From positions 7,507,001 through 7,571,000 of the forward strand of contig JAZGTH010000001.1 of the NCBI GenBank assembly GCA_036877525.1: DNA of 64,000 bases, given 5' to 3'. Both the position numbers and the translations under genes were made by a program. Source of the stretch: Chromobotia macracanthus (taxonomy: Eukaryota > Chordata > Actinopteri > Cypriniformes > Botiidae). This document shows, one piece after another, positions 21,952 to 35,600 of this stretch. The notes beneath the pieces were generated by a model, which saw only the letters and a list, made by a program, of their open reading frames with translations, made no database searches and was not told where the DNA came from. Every line of letters starts with the position of its first letter. Position 1 is the stretch's first letter.

Positions 21952-22815
21952 GAATACACCAGGCAGATCTGAACCCAGCAGACAGCTTTCCTGCTCACAA
22001 TGTCTTTATCTGCTGAGTGGTGGCACTTCAACATCGCAGACATGCGTGCTGGCAAAGGTCCTTTTCATCCTCATGGAAAACGGTTTTCATTCAGTATGTT
22101 CTGGAACTGGATAGGACAGCACTTAACTCATGGCAGGCCTCAGCAATCCTCCTTGCAGGAGCGGGGAAAGTTGGTTACTCTGCCATTCTGGGAGCTGATG
22201 GGGGAGTTGCTGCATCGTCAAAAGGGGCAGGAATCCTCCTCTGAGACTCCCACAAGTCATCTTTTTGTTTCCTCACGGGCCCACCTGTGTCCAGTTTCAG
22301 AGGGTCGAGTCTTGGGCATAACAACGCTTGAAAATCAGTCACAGTCTGTTCAATCCACAGAGAGTTCTGTCCATGAGGCTCTCTAGACCTCAAGAAGTTA
22401 GTTTAGTTCATTCAGCTACATACCCATGACATCCCCACCGTCTTTACTTTCTGAATCTGTTTTTGTTTTTATCTTCATTAGGCCTTTGGTTTCTTGTAGC
22501 ATTTTTTTCCATCTGAGCAGTTAAGAGGCTTTGGCTGTGGCCCTACAAATCTCTCTCTCTGGCACTCATCTCTTTGTTATTTATTTTTTTACTTGCTTAT
22601 CTTTTCCACCAGCAGTCTGTCCAGTGTACAATGGAACACAGGCTTTAAAATATGAGTTAAAAGGAAAGGACTCAGATCAACAAAATCTTTAGCTTCAAAA
22701 TCTGATTTTCCTGCTGTTAAATGTAGAAAGGCAATGCAATGGTGTTCAACCAAACACCACATTGTCATTCCATTTTCAGTCTTCTATTGTGATTTCAAAA
22801 TGACACCTAAACCAA
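21952..22815. other. Intergenic DNA between the LTR complex and a DIRS copy
   Basis: Open frames at 22000-22390 have no recognisable domain. They resemble low-grade DIRS or LTR debris, but I could not assign them. Confidence 0.35.
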
Positions 22816-22819
22816 ACAT

Positions 22820-24720
22820 AATGTCTCGGCTACATATGTAACCCTTGTTCCCTGATAGAGTAGAGGGAACAAGACGTTGTGTCAATGACAACACCGGGGG
22901 TTTGTTCTTGTGAGCCCAGCTGCCTCTGATCTTTGTAAAAAAAAATGCCAATGAAAATTGGTGAGAGAAATTTGCATGCCAGTCAACAATCACTCAGATA
23001 TTGTGCTGAGGAATCGAAGATGCGTCACGACTTACAGCGGTGCAGTCCAGCATTGTGGAATGGAGCATGCATGGAACACCGAGTGCTGGTATACAGCACA
23101 GAGGAACAGCAGGAATAGCACCGAATGCTGGTATACAGGCTTATCTATGATGAGAGCCATGGACTCGAGTATCAGGCCCAGTAAACAACTCCTCCACCAA
23201 GTTGTCCACTGGAGGTGCCCTCTGTGTTAGAGAGTAGACAGGAATAATGAACATTATCACCTCGAAAGCGGGGAAAGGCACAGGAACAAGTGATACACCC
23301 ACTATATGAGTATATGGGTCGCAACTGGGTCCATGCAAAGGTTGTCAAACCTAGGTTGTAGGGGTGTAGCCCAGTTCGCAGCTCTACATATGTCTGCTAA
23401 CGAGGCACCCCTAGCCAGACCCCAGGAGGTCACAACCCGCTTGTGGAGGCCATTTACCCCATGATCCAATGGGCTAATCTTTGTTTGGAGACAGCATTCC
23501 CCTTCTGCTAACAGAAAAGAGATGTGTCTAAGGCTGTCAGTGTGTTCCATATAAATGCATAATGCACACACTGGACACAACACAGACAGGGCTGGGTCTT
23601 TCTCCCCAGTGGGGAGTGCTTGTAGGCTCACTATTTGGTTCCGGAAGGTAGTAGTGGAAACTTTGGGCACCTTGGGAACTGCACGCAATCACTGGCCAAA
23701 GAGGAGGCCTGCAGATCCCCGAACTTCCCAATGGAAGTGAGAGCCACTAGAACAGCCGTCTTCAGTATGAAGACGCTGAGATCAGCTTCCTCCAAGGCCT
23801 CAGATGGGACACTCTGGGACTATGGAAAGATCCCAAGAGGGGATAAGGTGTGGCTTAGGGGGATTTCACCTTCTTGTGCCTCTGAGGAACCTTACAACCA
23901 GGTCATGCCATCCCAAGGGCCTGCCCTAAATGGTGTCGTGGCGAGCAGTGATGACTGTCATGTAGACCTTAAGAGTGGAAGGAGAAACGTGTCTCTTCAG
24001 GCATTCTTGGAGGAAAGACAGTACAACACTGATCCGGCACTGTGGGTCCTCCTGACGGGAGACAATGATAGTGTCAATGACCACAGACTGAAGACCTGCT
24101 AAGTCCTTAACATCATGTCCAGAAGCCAGACGTAGGGGTTCCAGAGGTCTGGTCTGGGGTGCCTGAGCATGCCCTACCCCTAAGAGAGAAGGCCCTGGTT
24201 CAGGGGAATGTGCCAGGGGGAGCTGCTGTCAGAAGCATGAGCTCACTGGGGGAAATTCATACTTGCGTAGGTATTACGGCCAGTCATGTGCTAAAGCATC
24301 TTTGCTGAGGGGAGCCTCGATCAGAAAAGTACCACAGTGGGCTGACTCATCAGAAACAAACAGGCCTACCTAGGCTTCTCCAAACCTCTCCAAAATAAAC
24401 CGGACTAGGCGAGGAGGCGAACAAGCGAGCTGTGACATGCGGCGTGACTGCACACCACCTTGGAGGTTAATATAAGTCATTGTTGCTGTGTTGTCCTGTG
24501 CTGTTGTCTTCAGCAAACTGAAGAAATGGTCTTTGTCGAGGGAGTATTAAAACATGGAAGTACACATCCTTTAGGTCTATAGCTATGAACCAATCCTGCT
24601 GGTGAACCGCTAAAATTATATGCTTCTGCGTGAGAAGCCTGTTACATCCTGAAGGGTTACATCTGTGAGTTAGACTCGGTATAATAACAACGGCCCCTGA
24701 TACAAGAAGATGGTGCATAT
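22820..24720 (-). mobile_element. DIRS-like retrotransposon remnant with tyrosine recombinase
   Basis: The left end (22825-22910) carries the DIRS terminal wording seen at 2250-2450. On the minus strand, 23302-23688 encodes a tyrosine-recombinase segment: TTTFRNQIVSLQALP, LSVLCPVCALCIYMEHT, HKRVVTSWGLARGASLADICRAANWAT. This is the C-terminal domain around the usual HxxR position. The conserved 'HSTRGVASSWALARGASL' context is altered here to HKRVVTSW. At 24530-24700 a reverse-transcriptase start (DWFIAIDLKDVYFHVLILPRQRPFLQF) is seen. DIRS elements integrate with this recombinase instead of an integrase. This copy is broken in several frames. Confidence 0.75.
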
Positions 24721-24779
24721 ATCATACATGCATGCATCTGTACTTGGTTTGTCTGTCAGTCATATCAACCCGAACAACT

Positions 24780-25690
24780 TTCAAACACAGACAGTCATTA
24801 TCTCTGCCCAACAGAAAGTTGGCCATTTTGGACTTTCTGAAAAGTGCATGCCATGAACTTTTAAATACTCCTGTGACACTTTCTGTCTTCCCTGGTCACA
24901 GGAGTGGTAAACAAACGGGCACGGATTGAAGGACGGGAAAACATATATTAATTTCCAACAAAAAGAGGTCGGCAAAAGAAACAAATTAATCTGTGCGCTT
25001 TCCAGCTCTCCGCAATCGTCCGTCTCAAGTTCCCTACTTCATCGGTCCCGTCTGTGCTCCGTTCCTCGACCCTGACCTTCTCTTGCAGCCCCGATTTATC
25101 CTGTTCTTGACTCACTGCAAAACGGGAACAGCTGTTAGATCATTACGAGGGAGGCGTTTCCCTTAACCATTTTGTCTCCAAACCTCTCTCCACCAGCAGC
25201 GATGCTGAAACCATGCCCTGTTTTCCACGACTCCTATGGATTTAATGTGATGGGACATTGATGAGTCAAAAAGACAAAGGAATTTTTGAAATCACCATTG
25301 GTGTTGCCATGGCAATGCTGTAAATTATGGCAAAAAATGGGAACAGAAAGTCTATAATATCTACAGCATGCACTGAGCGATTCACGTCAAACTTAGCAGA
25401 TATGTTTATTGTGGTGGGCTGATAACACTGATAAGTCTATTGTGGGTCACAGTCATAGTGCCACCAACTGCGAACAAACTTTAACAAACTTAGTTTAAAA
25501 CTGTCAACTTACATTTAACTCTAACTTCAGAATAGTGTAGACATGGTTGATATAAGGTTTTAAAAGGACTTGTGATATCTTAAATATCTTGTTGCCATGG
25601 CATCGTGCCAAACTTTAAAATCATATTAAGGTGTAACTGAGGTGCTTAACATGCTTGAAATGACATGAAATTTGGCACACTCACCACACT
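24780..25690. repeat. Dispersed fish repeat, copy 1
   Basis: Contains 'gccattttgga', 'gaacttttaaatactcctgtga', 'gggctgataacactgataagtctattgtgggtcacagtcatagtgccaccaac' and 'gttgccatggcaatg'. The same ordered words recur at 28995-30620 and, on the other strand, at 42980-43490, with a shorter copy at 11050-11420. No protein-coding potential was recognised. Confidence 0.65.
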
Positions 25691-25691
25691 C

Positions 25692-28600
25692 ACCACAGTC
25701 ACCAAATTCAATTCAATTTAACTTTATTTGTATAGCGCTTTTACAACGTGGCATTGTCTCAAAGCCACTTTACAGGGAGGAAAAAGAAAAAACAAGGAAA
25801 TATAGACAATGATACAGTAACAACAGTATGTCAATTATCAATAACTAAGTATCAAGTAAGATAATAACTATGGAGCATCAAATATCTATTATCCACAGTC
25901 TCCCAGTGAGCACTCCAACACGGCAACAGTGGCAAGGAACCCAAACTCCAATGATGAATGTGGAGAAAAAAACCTTGGGAGAACCCAGGCTCACTGGGAG
26001 GGTCATTTCTCCTCTGACGCGTTACAGCTGCAAACAGTACTTTGGTGTAAGGGTTTATAGGTTTACAGCGTCACAGTCAGTATTCTGATTTAAAGTTTTA
26101 TATATTTGCAGCGTCAATCAGTGCTGTTATGATTTCAGTATTGATTTATAGTAATAACTAGTTTTAATTTGGGTCTGGTGATTTTATATTCATTTTACGT
26201 TAGCCTGATGGCTGACATAATACAATCAGGGATGTTTTGGCTAGGATGCCGACGTTAAATGAGACTGAGAGCAGCTATAACATCAAACTGCTGGTATAGA
26301 CAGAATCATGTATTTTGCTAATAATATGAGTATAGATTAATAGTTGCATTAATGTAATAGGTGATGGTGGCAGTTGATTTTTCACAGTTCCCGTGGTGGT
26401 CACCCCCTCCTTGGTTAGGCTGTTGTGAGCATTGTCTCGCCAAACTGGACTCAATCTGTATTGCTATCTGAGGAAGATAGAGAGAGGGAAACAAAACAGG
26501 CTTATATTAGCATAGCGGCCATTCTCACACAATGTAGAAGCCATGTAGTAGAGTGGTTAAAAAGTGTGCTCGGTTCCGGTTACGCCTAGCTGTTGCGGCC
26601 TAGGTGTGACAGTAGTTGAGTTAAGTGAATGCTCATCTGAAGAGATAGGCCTTCAGTTTAGACTCAAACTCCTTGTGTGTGTCTGAGTCCCGAACATTGC
26701 TGGGGAGGTCATTCCATAGTTTTGGTGCTAGGTAGGAGAAAGATCTGCCGCCTTTAGACGTTTTAGATATTCTTGGAATTATTAGCAGACCACTATTTTG
26801 CGAGCGCAGTGTCAGCAATGGATTGTAATCTGAAAGTAATTCACGAATATATGAAGGCGCTAGACCATGTAGGGCTATAAGTAATTAATAGTATTTTAAA
26901 ATTAATGCGATACTTTACAGGTAGCCAGTTCAGTGTTGCTAGAATTGGGCTTATATGGTCGTATTTCTTAGATCTAGTGAGCATTCTTGCAGCTGCATTT
27001 TGGACCAACTGAAGCTTATTTATTTGTTTTGCGTGACCCCCCCCCTTAATGAGTTACAATAGTCAATTCTTGAGATCATAAATGAGTGACAGACAGCATG
27101 TGACGAATCTTGGAAATGTTTCTAAGGTGTAGGAATGCAGTACGACACATACTGGAAATGTGACTATTGAATGAAAGGTTCTTATCTAGGATCACACCGA
27201 GGTTCTTAACTGCGGAAGCTGGTACAATAGTGCACCTTTCAATAAGGATGTTGTAGTCTGTCAAATCTAGTTTGGAGCTATTGGGTTCAATAATCAAGAC
27301 CTCTGTCTTATTTGGGTTAAGCAGGAGGAAGTTGTTAGCCATCCATTTTCTGATGTCGTTAATACGGTCTGTTAGCTTAGAAAAGCAATGGGTTTTGACA
27401 GGTTCTGAGGAAATGTAAAGCTGAGTATCGTCAGCGTAGCAGTGAAAACTAATGTCATATTTCTTAATAATATCTCCAAGCGGAAGCATATATAATGAAA
27501 AAACAATAGGACCAGGAACTGAACCCTGTGGCACGCCATATTTGACCTGAGAGTAACAGGACTTTTCCTCGTTAACATAGGCAAAGTGGTAACGGTCAGT
27601 TAAATAAGATTTAAACCAGGCTAGTGCTTGACCACTAATGCCAACAAAGCTTTGCAGTCTATCAAGAAGAATTTTATGATCTATGGTATCAAAAGCTGCA
27701 CTGAGGTCCAGTAATATAAGGAGGGAGGTCTCACCATGGTCAGATGCTAAAAGGAAGTCATTTGTAACTCTGAGCAAGGCTGTTTCTGTCCTATGGTGGG
27801 GCCTAAATCCTGATTGAAATTTGTCATATATGCTATGTTTTGCTAAGAATGTCTGGAGTTGTCCAGACACTACTTTTTCCAGTATTTTCAAAAAAAGGGG
27901 GAGTTTTGAAATTGGTCTGAAGTTGGTCAACTCTCCCTGGTCGAGATTTTGCTTCTTAATGATAGGCCTAATAACTGATGTTTTAAAGGCTGCTGGGACA
28001 TAGCCTAATTCTAATGAGGAATTTATAATATTGAGCACTGGTTCTGACACAGCAGGAAAAACTTCTTTCAGTAGTTTTGTGGGAATGGGATCTAATATAC
28101 AGGTAGACGATTTTGATGAGTTCAATATTTTCAAGAGCTCGTCCAATGAAATGGCAGTACATGAGTCTAGTAGTTCTTGAGGCATGTTGTAGTACGCAAT
28201 GCTATTAGACAAAGGTAAGGCTGGTTAAATAGATTCAATATTTTTTCTGATTTGCTCTATTTTATTTGCTGTAGTTTCTGTGCACAATCTGTGCTGTAGT
28301 TTAGCAGCTCTGTCTGTTGATGCTTTGTCTTTGGTCAGATTTGCAACAATATTGAAAAGAAATCGTGGATTATTCTGATTTTCTCTGATCAACTTGTTTA
28401 GGTAGATTTTGCCATTTTTAGACACTGTTTGTATTTGTGGACACTCTCTTTCCATGCATCACGCCATTCCTCTAAGTTTGTATTCCTCCATCTATGCTCC
28501 ATTTTTCTAGCTGCCTTTTTAAGAGCTGATAAGTCGTTATTATACCATGGTGCTGGCGCTCTCTCCTTCACCTTCTTAAGCCTTCTTCACCTTGGTGCGA

Positions 28601-28993
28601 CAACTTCTAGGGTACCCGAAAAGCCTTGAACAAACCTTAAACAAGAAAAACCTTGTTTAAGGTTTCTGTCACAGCATCGAGATCTTCAATGTTGTTTATT
28701 ACATGATGCATGACAGATCTGGAAGATTGCTAATAAAACTTTCTTTGGTAGTAGATGTGATGGTTCTGCTTGGTCTTTATCGTGGTGTCGGACGAGAGGG
28801 CTCATCTAACATTACAGTGTAGAAGATGGGGCAGTGATCTGAAATAGCTTCGTTCTGAGGTAATATTTCTATGTTGTTTATATTGAGTCCAAATGACAGG
28901 ATTAGGTCCAAAGTATGATTACATATATGAATGGGTCCCGACACCTTTTGACTAATGCCAAGCGAGTCCAGGATACCCTAATGGTCAGCCGTT
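25692..28993 (-). mobile_element. L2/CR1-clade LINE, 5'-truncated
   Basis: On the minus strand the element reads from the endonuclease C-terminus (28993-28800: NHTLDLILSFGL and SDHCPIF) through the linker into a reverse transcriptase with LLDLSAAFDTIDHKIL, GVPQGSVPGP and YADDTQLYIS, and a C-terminal GGRSFSYLAPKLWNDLP (26633-26818). It ends in a conserved 3' UTR ('tttatttgtatagcgctttta' on the plus strand, 25723-25745) with a short TTGAA-type tail at about 25692-25712. The main frame is 27076-28212. It is separated from its upstream part by one in-frame TAA at 28223-28225 and ends at a nonsense or frameshift near 27073. Elements of this clade copy themselves by target-primed reverse transcription. 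Confidence 0.85.
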
Positions 28994-28994
28994 A

Positions 28995-30620
28995 GGTGTG
29001 GACAAAAGCTCAGACATGGGCATGGTGGGTGGGTTCTGTAGCACCCTCTTATGACTGAAGTGACAGGGTTAGTTTTACCTACAGTATTTTAAAATTACAT
29101 TCATTAGCTCCACCCAACAGCAAGTCAGCCATTTTGAATTGTATGTGGATTTTCTGTCAATTCCAGGGTCTGAATTTTTAAATACTCATTGGGGAGTTAT
29201 AGGATTGCCACCAATTTGGAAAATATTATGCCAAGACATTGAAGATGCAACATTGCGAAAGGATTTTGATATCTTGAATGGTGTTGCAATGGCAATAAAT
29301 TAATGCCAAACAGAAACAGGAAGTGGCTCATTTCTGCTGCGTAATAAAGTGATTTTGTTCAAACTTGAGCTGTTTGTTTGGTCCTAGGGACTGATGACAT
29401 AGAGGTGGCTATTATAAGTTACAGTCATAGCTCCACCAACTGGCAGAAGGAAGTCTGTGTGACTTAAAACTGTTTTTAAACCGAGTTTAAAATAATCCCT
29501 GTAAATTTACCCAAGTGGCTTCATACTTATATTAAAAATTCTAAATTATGAACAGATTTCTGATATCTTGAATGGTGTTGCCATGGTGAAGCAATTATGG
29601 AAATAAATGGAATAGAAAGTGTCTCATATCCTCTTTATGCATTGAGTGATTTACTTCAAACCTGGTAAATATGTGGGCTGATCACAATGATGTGGCTATT
29701 GTGAGTCACAGTTATAGTGCCACCAACTGGCATAAAGAAGAATGTCACTTACAAAAGACTTTAGAAATTAGTTATTTTAGGAAATAAGTTGTTAAAATGA
29801 CACATCATTTTCTGAAAATCATCAGGTGGCAATGGTGACCTAGTGCGTGGGCCTGTCATGCAGCTCTATTTAGGGCCCAAGCATTGAAAGTGTGAAGGGC
29901 CCTATTGTTTTCCCTAGGATTATTTTTTTCCAAGGTTTTCAGGAACTTTGGGTCCCTTAATATTGAAATTTGCCATACACATCAGGGTCGTCAGCCATTA
30001 GGGCTGGGCAAATCTGGCACATGGGCGGGACAGGGGGGCTTGGTACCACCCCCTGGTACAGGGAACAAAAAGATGATACATCAGAGATACATCATGCATA
30101 CATGCACACACCTGTACAAAACTTGGTCAATGTATCAAGTTGTCGACCCAAACAACTTTCGCAATGACACCCCTTAGCCCCGTCCAACAGGAATTAGTCT
30201 ATTTTCTGAAAAGCACATACGGTGAACTTTTAAATACTCCCATGTATTTTATGTGAATGTCACCAACTTGACAAACTTTAAAATAATCAACATACAATTA
30301 GCCAAGTCACTTCAGACATGATCAGAATAAAGGAGAGACATTAAAGATGCTAAATTGCAAACAGATTGTTGATAGTGAACAGGCTGTTGCCATAGTGAGG
30401 CAATCATATTATGGCAAAAAAAGGGAACAGGAAGTGTCTCATCTTCTGCGCACGTTGAGTGATTTACATTAAACTTAGAAAATATGTTTGGTGTTGTGGG
30501 CTGATCACAATGTTGTGTCTATTGCGAGTCACAGTTATAGTGCCACCAACTGGCAGCACTTAAAATGGACTTTAAATACTCCACTATTATTTACTGATTT
30601 AAACGTAAGTGCCCACCGGG
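28995..30620. repeat. Dispersed fish repeat, copies 2 and 3
   Basis: At least two tandem or overlapping copies share 'gtgggctgatcacaatg(a/t)tgtg(g/t)ctattg(c/t)gagtcacagttatagtgccaccaactggca' (about 29670-29730 and 30495-30555) and 'tttaaatactc' blocks. A stretch at 29860-29915 has 'gggcccaagcattgaaagtgtgaagggccct', a small imperfect inverted repeat. Confidence 0.65.
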
Positions 30621-31700
30621 CGTTATTTTCAAAGAAGCATAAGTTTTAATAACTGAAATGTCTGTTCCTTTTACAGGACAAATTTATCTACTTTGTTAAT
30701 GTTATTCTGTGAAAATTAAAATTAGGGTTAGTATTAGGACAGGTATAAAGCGTTTTTGAGGACAATTTTAAAAAGCAATTGTAAATTGACCTGGTCATAT
30801 ATCTGTGTTGGGAAGTGATGTCGCTCACGGCCGACCGCATTTTGGCGGTTTTGCAGTCAGCATGTAGGACGGAATTGGGATGAACTGAGGTTCAGAGCTC
30901 AGTCGCATGAAAACCCTTAGATAAGGGTATCCATGAGGTAAGGAATTTCTTAAAGAGTGTTGCAATGGAGTGTTTATATTTAGCACTTTCGCGATAAATT
31001 CGAAGCAGTTGCTAGTTAGTTACGAAATCGCCCACAGTAAAAGAAACACACCTCGCTAAGGCATACAATCACGTGGTTTGAGAAAACACATTGGGTAAGC
31101 GGGTTTCTCTCGAACATACAGCTAATCAGAATCTTTATAAACACATTGTACTGTATGTTTATTCATGTCACAGACAAATCACAAATGGAAATGGGACCAT
31201 TTAAATTATTCACTAGTGATAACCAACACAGTTTTCCTGTTGATGTTGGCTGCAAAAAGACAGCAAAAAGGCACAGTTTATTTCATTACATGAAAATTTG
31301 CACACTAAATGCACTTACTGCCACCTACTATTAACATAGACTATTGACACTGTTACAAACAAATAAAACACCATAAATCAGGGAAAACCACTTTCACTTA
31401 AGCCAAACTGATTTACATGACAGGCTGGATATGCTGCAACATCTAATGTAGCGCACATGGTTTGATACAATTTAACAATTTCGACCTCTGAAAATGCGCT
31501 CAGTATTCCTCTTCAGTCAACATAAATCAGTCATCGGGTTTAAGGCTTAAAGGAGCTGTTATTAAGTACAAAGTGTTCTCTTTAAGTCCCTATTAAGCAG
31601 TTAGGTTTAATTAAAAGATTAATTTGAATTTATAAACAACTACTATTAAATGATTAAATAATGATTAAATAATTATTAACAATTACTACACTATAAGGAA
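30621..31700. other. Intergenic DNA downstream of btbd8
   Basis: No exon or bounded repeat was recognised. It lies between the dispersed repeat and the inferred btbd8 polyadenylation site. Confidence 0.4.
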
Positions 31701-31729
31701 AAAGAGAGCAAATTCAAACAACACAGCTT

Positions 31730-31735
31730 TTTATT
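31730..31735 (-). terminator. Candidate btbd8 polyadenylation signal
   Basis: TTTATT on the plus strand is AATAAA in the btbd8 sense, about 415 bases past the stop codon at 32148-32150. It is a plausible end of the 3' untranslated region. Confidence 0.45.
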
Positions 31736-32147
31736 GTTACATACAGTTATTGATTGTAAACCAAAACCACTTACATACTCTCTACACAAGCTTTATCGTT
31801 CAGAGATATAAAGGGCAACAAGAAATGCATTTTTGGTATTCTACAAAGATTCAAGCAGCAACAAGTAAACAATTTAACTTTATAAATTACCCACATGCAA
31901 AAAAAATCAGCACAAAGCTCATTACAGTCCTTCATATAGTACCTTTTTGAAAAGAACATTGTAACAACCTCAGTCAGTTAGGTTAAGTGACAACTGAAAT
32001 GTCACAGAACCAACCCCCCCCCCAAAGTTCCCAATAATAAGAAGCACAAAAAGGAAGTAGCGATGCAGTAATCTAAAGAGTCCAGTTCAAAACTCCACAA
32101 AATGTTGGCTGTAATTCAGACCAGGAGGCTCTGCCCTGCTGTTGCTG

Positions 32148-32683
32148 TCAGTGATGTGTCTCCAGTTCCACAATGGTCCACTCGCCTTGGGGAGAGGCAG
32201 CGTCCTCGGGGGAGAAGCTGGTCACAGTGATGCTGGTGGTGGAGTCCTCCAATGGAGAAACAAGCTCAGCCCAGCGCTTAAATGTGTCCTTCTCATGATA
32301 GAAGTGGTTCTTTTCATTTAAGCAATCTCGAGACAGGGACAGTGCCTGCTTAATGAGGTACTGTGCAAGGTTTAAATCCTCTGGAACCGAGTTAATGATG
32401 CCTAGATTTGACTTTTGGTCAGACAGCAATTGTCGAAGTAGACTCCAGTCTCTCTTTGCAAACTCACTGCCTCCATTCTCCACATCCTCCTGAACTCCCT
32501 CTGTCTCTACATCTGTATCATCCTGATGTAACTGCTCCTGCTGTGGGACATTGCTCCTGTCCACATCCATTCTTTGTTCAAGGGCTTCACCCACGTCCAT
32601 CTCATAAATAGGGGATAGGGTTTTAGACGGCCGTCGGTCATGTGTGCAGGTGTGATCCAATGTGTCACAATCATCTAAGTCCC
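32148..32683 (-). CDS. btbd8: btbd8 last coding exon
   Basis: Acceptor TTTTTAG|GGGACT at 32683, stop TGA at 32148-32150. It encodes RDWSLLRQLLSDQKS, LNLAQYLIKQALSLSRDCL, HEKDTFKRWAELVSPLEDST and a terminal GEWTIVELETHH, a compact, predicted helical tail after the disordered region. It connects in frame to 34170-36020. Confidence 0.85.
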
Positions 32684-35600
32684 CTAAAAATAATTGACAA
32701 TACTACACTATGACCAAGTGATTAATCCTCATGTGGGCTTTTATATGCTTTTTTAAAAAAACATACATTGTTTCTAAATTCACACAATGTACAGATTCAC
32801 CCCTAGTGCAACTGTGTCCTCCATCAATGTGTAAAATACTTTTGAAGCATAACTGGATTAAAAAATATGTATTTTGTATGATCACTTTTTCCATTGCAAT
32901 TAAGATGTAATTGTTTTAATGACACATGCTTTGTAATCAAGTGATCAAGTGCAAGTCCAAAGTTTTTTGTGAAGCAATTCTTTGTGAAGACAGACAGCTG
33001 CATAAAGATGATGCACATGGGAAAACCTACACTGAATGTCTCTTTTGTTCACAAGTGTTGTAACAGTGCAAGTAAGGCATGCTTTTGCCAACACCTGTAT
33101 TGTCAGCATAATTGTTTTGTTCAGTTACAAAAATATGAATTCTTTTCAGTTTTGATCAAACTGAATTTTCTCCTTAAATACATTTAAAAGCAGTTGACCT
33201 TGAACAGTTTTAACTTAAAGATACACTGAATATGAGGGACATACTGGTAAAAAACTTTTTATTGCTTTATTTTGCAAATTCAAGGTGTGCATCTTGTGAA
33301 GCCCAGGGAAAATCATTCACAGTGATTGGAATCATGATACAAGTGTGAAAAAGAGAGACACCAGAGGACCTAAAAGTGTAGTAACATTATATACAGACAA
33401 AAACCTAAAAACACAAAACATAAAAATCTAGCACAAAAAATGGTAACTAATTATTTATTATTATTGGAACTACAAATCCCACACCCCAACGTGAATGAGA
33501 TGAAGGAAATAAATTAAAACAAAAGAACATCATAGAAATGGATACAAACAAATGGGATTTCATAAATGACCAAATCCACTAATGAAACCTAGTATTAGCA
33601 TGCAAACGTTCTCAACATAAATATTGAGTATAAACAAATTAAGAGTATAACCCAATTTAACACATTCAAAACATCATAGCCTCTGTGGAAATGGTGATCC
33701 CTTACAGGCAGTATATAAAGCAAGATTTGATCTATTTATTTGATCTATTTATGACCAAGTCACATAGTGCTTGTCTTTTGCATAAATATATGGAAAAGCT
33801 TGTTATTCGGTATGAATAATGTCTCATGGAAAACGTTAAACAAAAAGACAAGAGATTTAAACAAACATTATAAAGTGGTTAGATGTAAAATGACGAAAAA
33901 AAAATTTGCTTGTAAACTGGACATAGTGCCTCAGAATGAAGGCAGTTTCATAGATAGTTTTAGATAACAAAAAAACACATTTAAACTAAAGTTGAGAAGG
34001 GAGATGGTAATGTGCTACGATCTTAATGGATAAGTTATCAAGATTTACCCCACTGAAGTAGTTTACAGATTACAGGCATTCTGGGAATTTCTGAACGGGT
34101 CAGGATGGGAGACTGTGAGTGTTATGTATCTGAGAATCAAATGGGATGGGCTCTAACATTATACATTACCTGCTGGAGAGTGTGCAAGTGAGCTTGCAGT
34201 CAGCTGCGGCTCAGGTAAATCTAGCTGTAAGTCAGCTTTTTTGCTGTCTATATGCCTGCTTTGCAGACTGCCATACTGTTCTGCCAGTCTCAAGTCCAGG
34301 TGACTGGGCCGCTCCTGTGCAGGTAGGTCACTGGGGTTTCTCTCTAGCACAGGGGCATTTGACTGAGTACATGCAGAATTCCCATGTGGAGATTCACAAA
34401 CTTCTGTCAGGAATACTGCAGATTTGGGCCCTTTTTCTTGGTGGTTGGAGGTATGGCAGCTCCTCACTGTACTCGTGCTGGTAATTAATGAGTAATTATT
34501 CTGAGCATTCTGTGGTTTATTGTCAAAGACGTCACCATGTGTGTCATCTGTCTGGTGAGGTGGAGTCAGGGCACCTCCCTCTTCACATCCAAGTTCTTCA
34601 CACTCATCCACAGAGAGCAAAATAGAACGACGGAAGTTAGAAGCTAATTGATAGTCAGGTTGCTCATTCTCCTGGTCCACAGCATCTTCGAATGCCAGGT
34701 TGACAATACCTTGAAATTGGGGAGACGGTTCTGTATGTGGGGGAGCCATACCTCTTGGCAGCACCTCAACTTCAGATCTTTCACCTTCGGTCTCCTCCTC
34801 TTCTTCCTCGTCCTCCTCTTCCTCAGAGGAGGAAAGCTGGTGATCCTGCACACCCTTCATGTTTTTTATTGTAGTATCCATTTCACAAGGTTTTTCCTCT
34901 ACTGGCACCTCATCCTTTCTAACCCATGATCGTGGTCTCTGACGTAATACCTCTTCCTCACTTATCATAGTCTTAGCATTTCGTCCTCTGAGTTGCAACT
35001 CCACAAGTGGCCCAGACCCAGTTTCATACATTTTGAGCTCCTCAGGCGTGCTTGTAGCACTGCTGCTATGACCCAGAAAATCAGGGCAGTGCAGGGTCCC
35101 ACACTTAGAAATGCCATACGCATGGGAACAGTCATCATCCTGCGAGCCACCGGCATCATAATCCTCTGACCGTGGCTTTATGTAATCAGAAGAGGTGGTA
35201 GCACTGCCAGTTTCGGGGCTAACCTGTGGATGAAGCCCACTCCATGAGTCTTCTAGGGGTGTCTCAACACTGCCTAGACTGCAGGGTGTATCAGGGGGGG
35301 GGAAATCTAACTCCTTTGAAGAGTTCATAGAATTGGGGACCTGACATAGCCCAGAGAGTTGGGGAGAACTGGAATGGGATGAGGTCAATTTAGTCCTACA
35401 CTGTTCCGAAGTATCTGTATTGGCAGAGTTTACAAAGTTTTGCATTTCAGTGGTCACTAACTGAGTCTTCACCTCTGTGCTGCTTAGTTTACTGGGTGGG
35501 TGACTGCTTTTTTCTATATCACGAATTGTAGTGGAAGTTGCTGATGCATTCTTGGGGATGGGTTCTTGCACTGCTTCTGGGCTGACTAATGAATGCTGCT

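Noticed and set aside
22000..22390. 128-codon plus-strand open frame
   Set aside because: No recognisable domain, several overlapping frames of similar length, and location in repeat-derived DNA.
34146..34929. Plus-strand open frames with hydrophobic stretches
   Set aside because: They are complements of the Ser- and Glu-rich btbd8 coding sequence (for example the acidic run), not membrane proteins.
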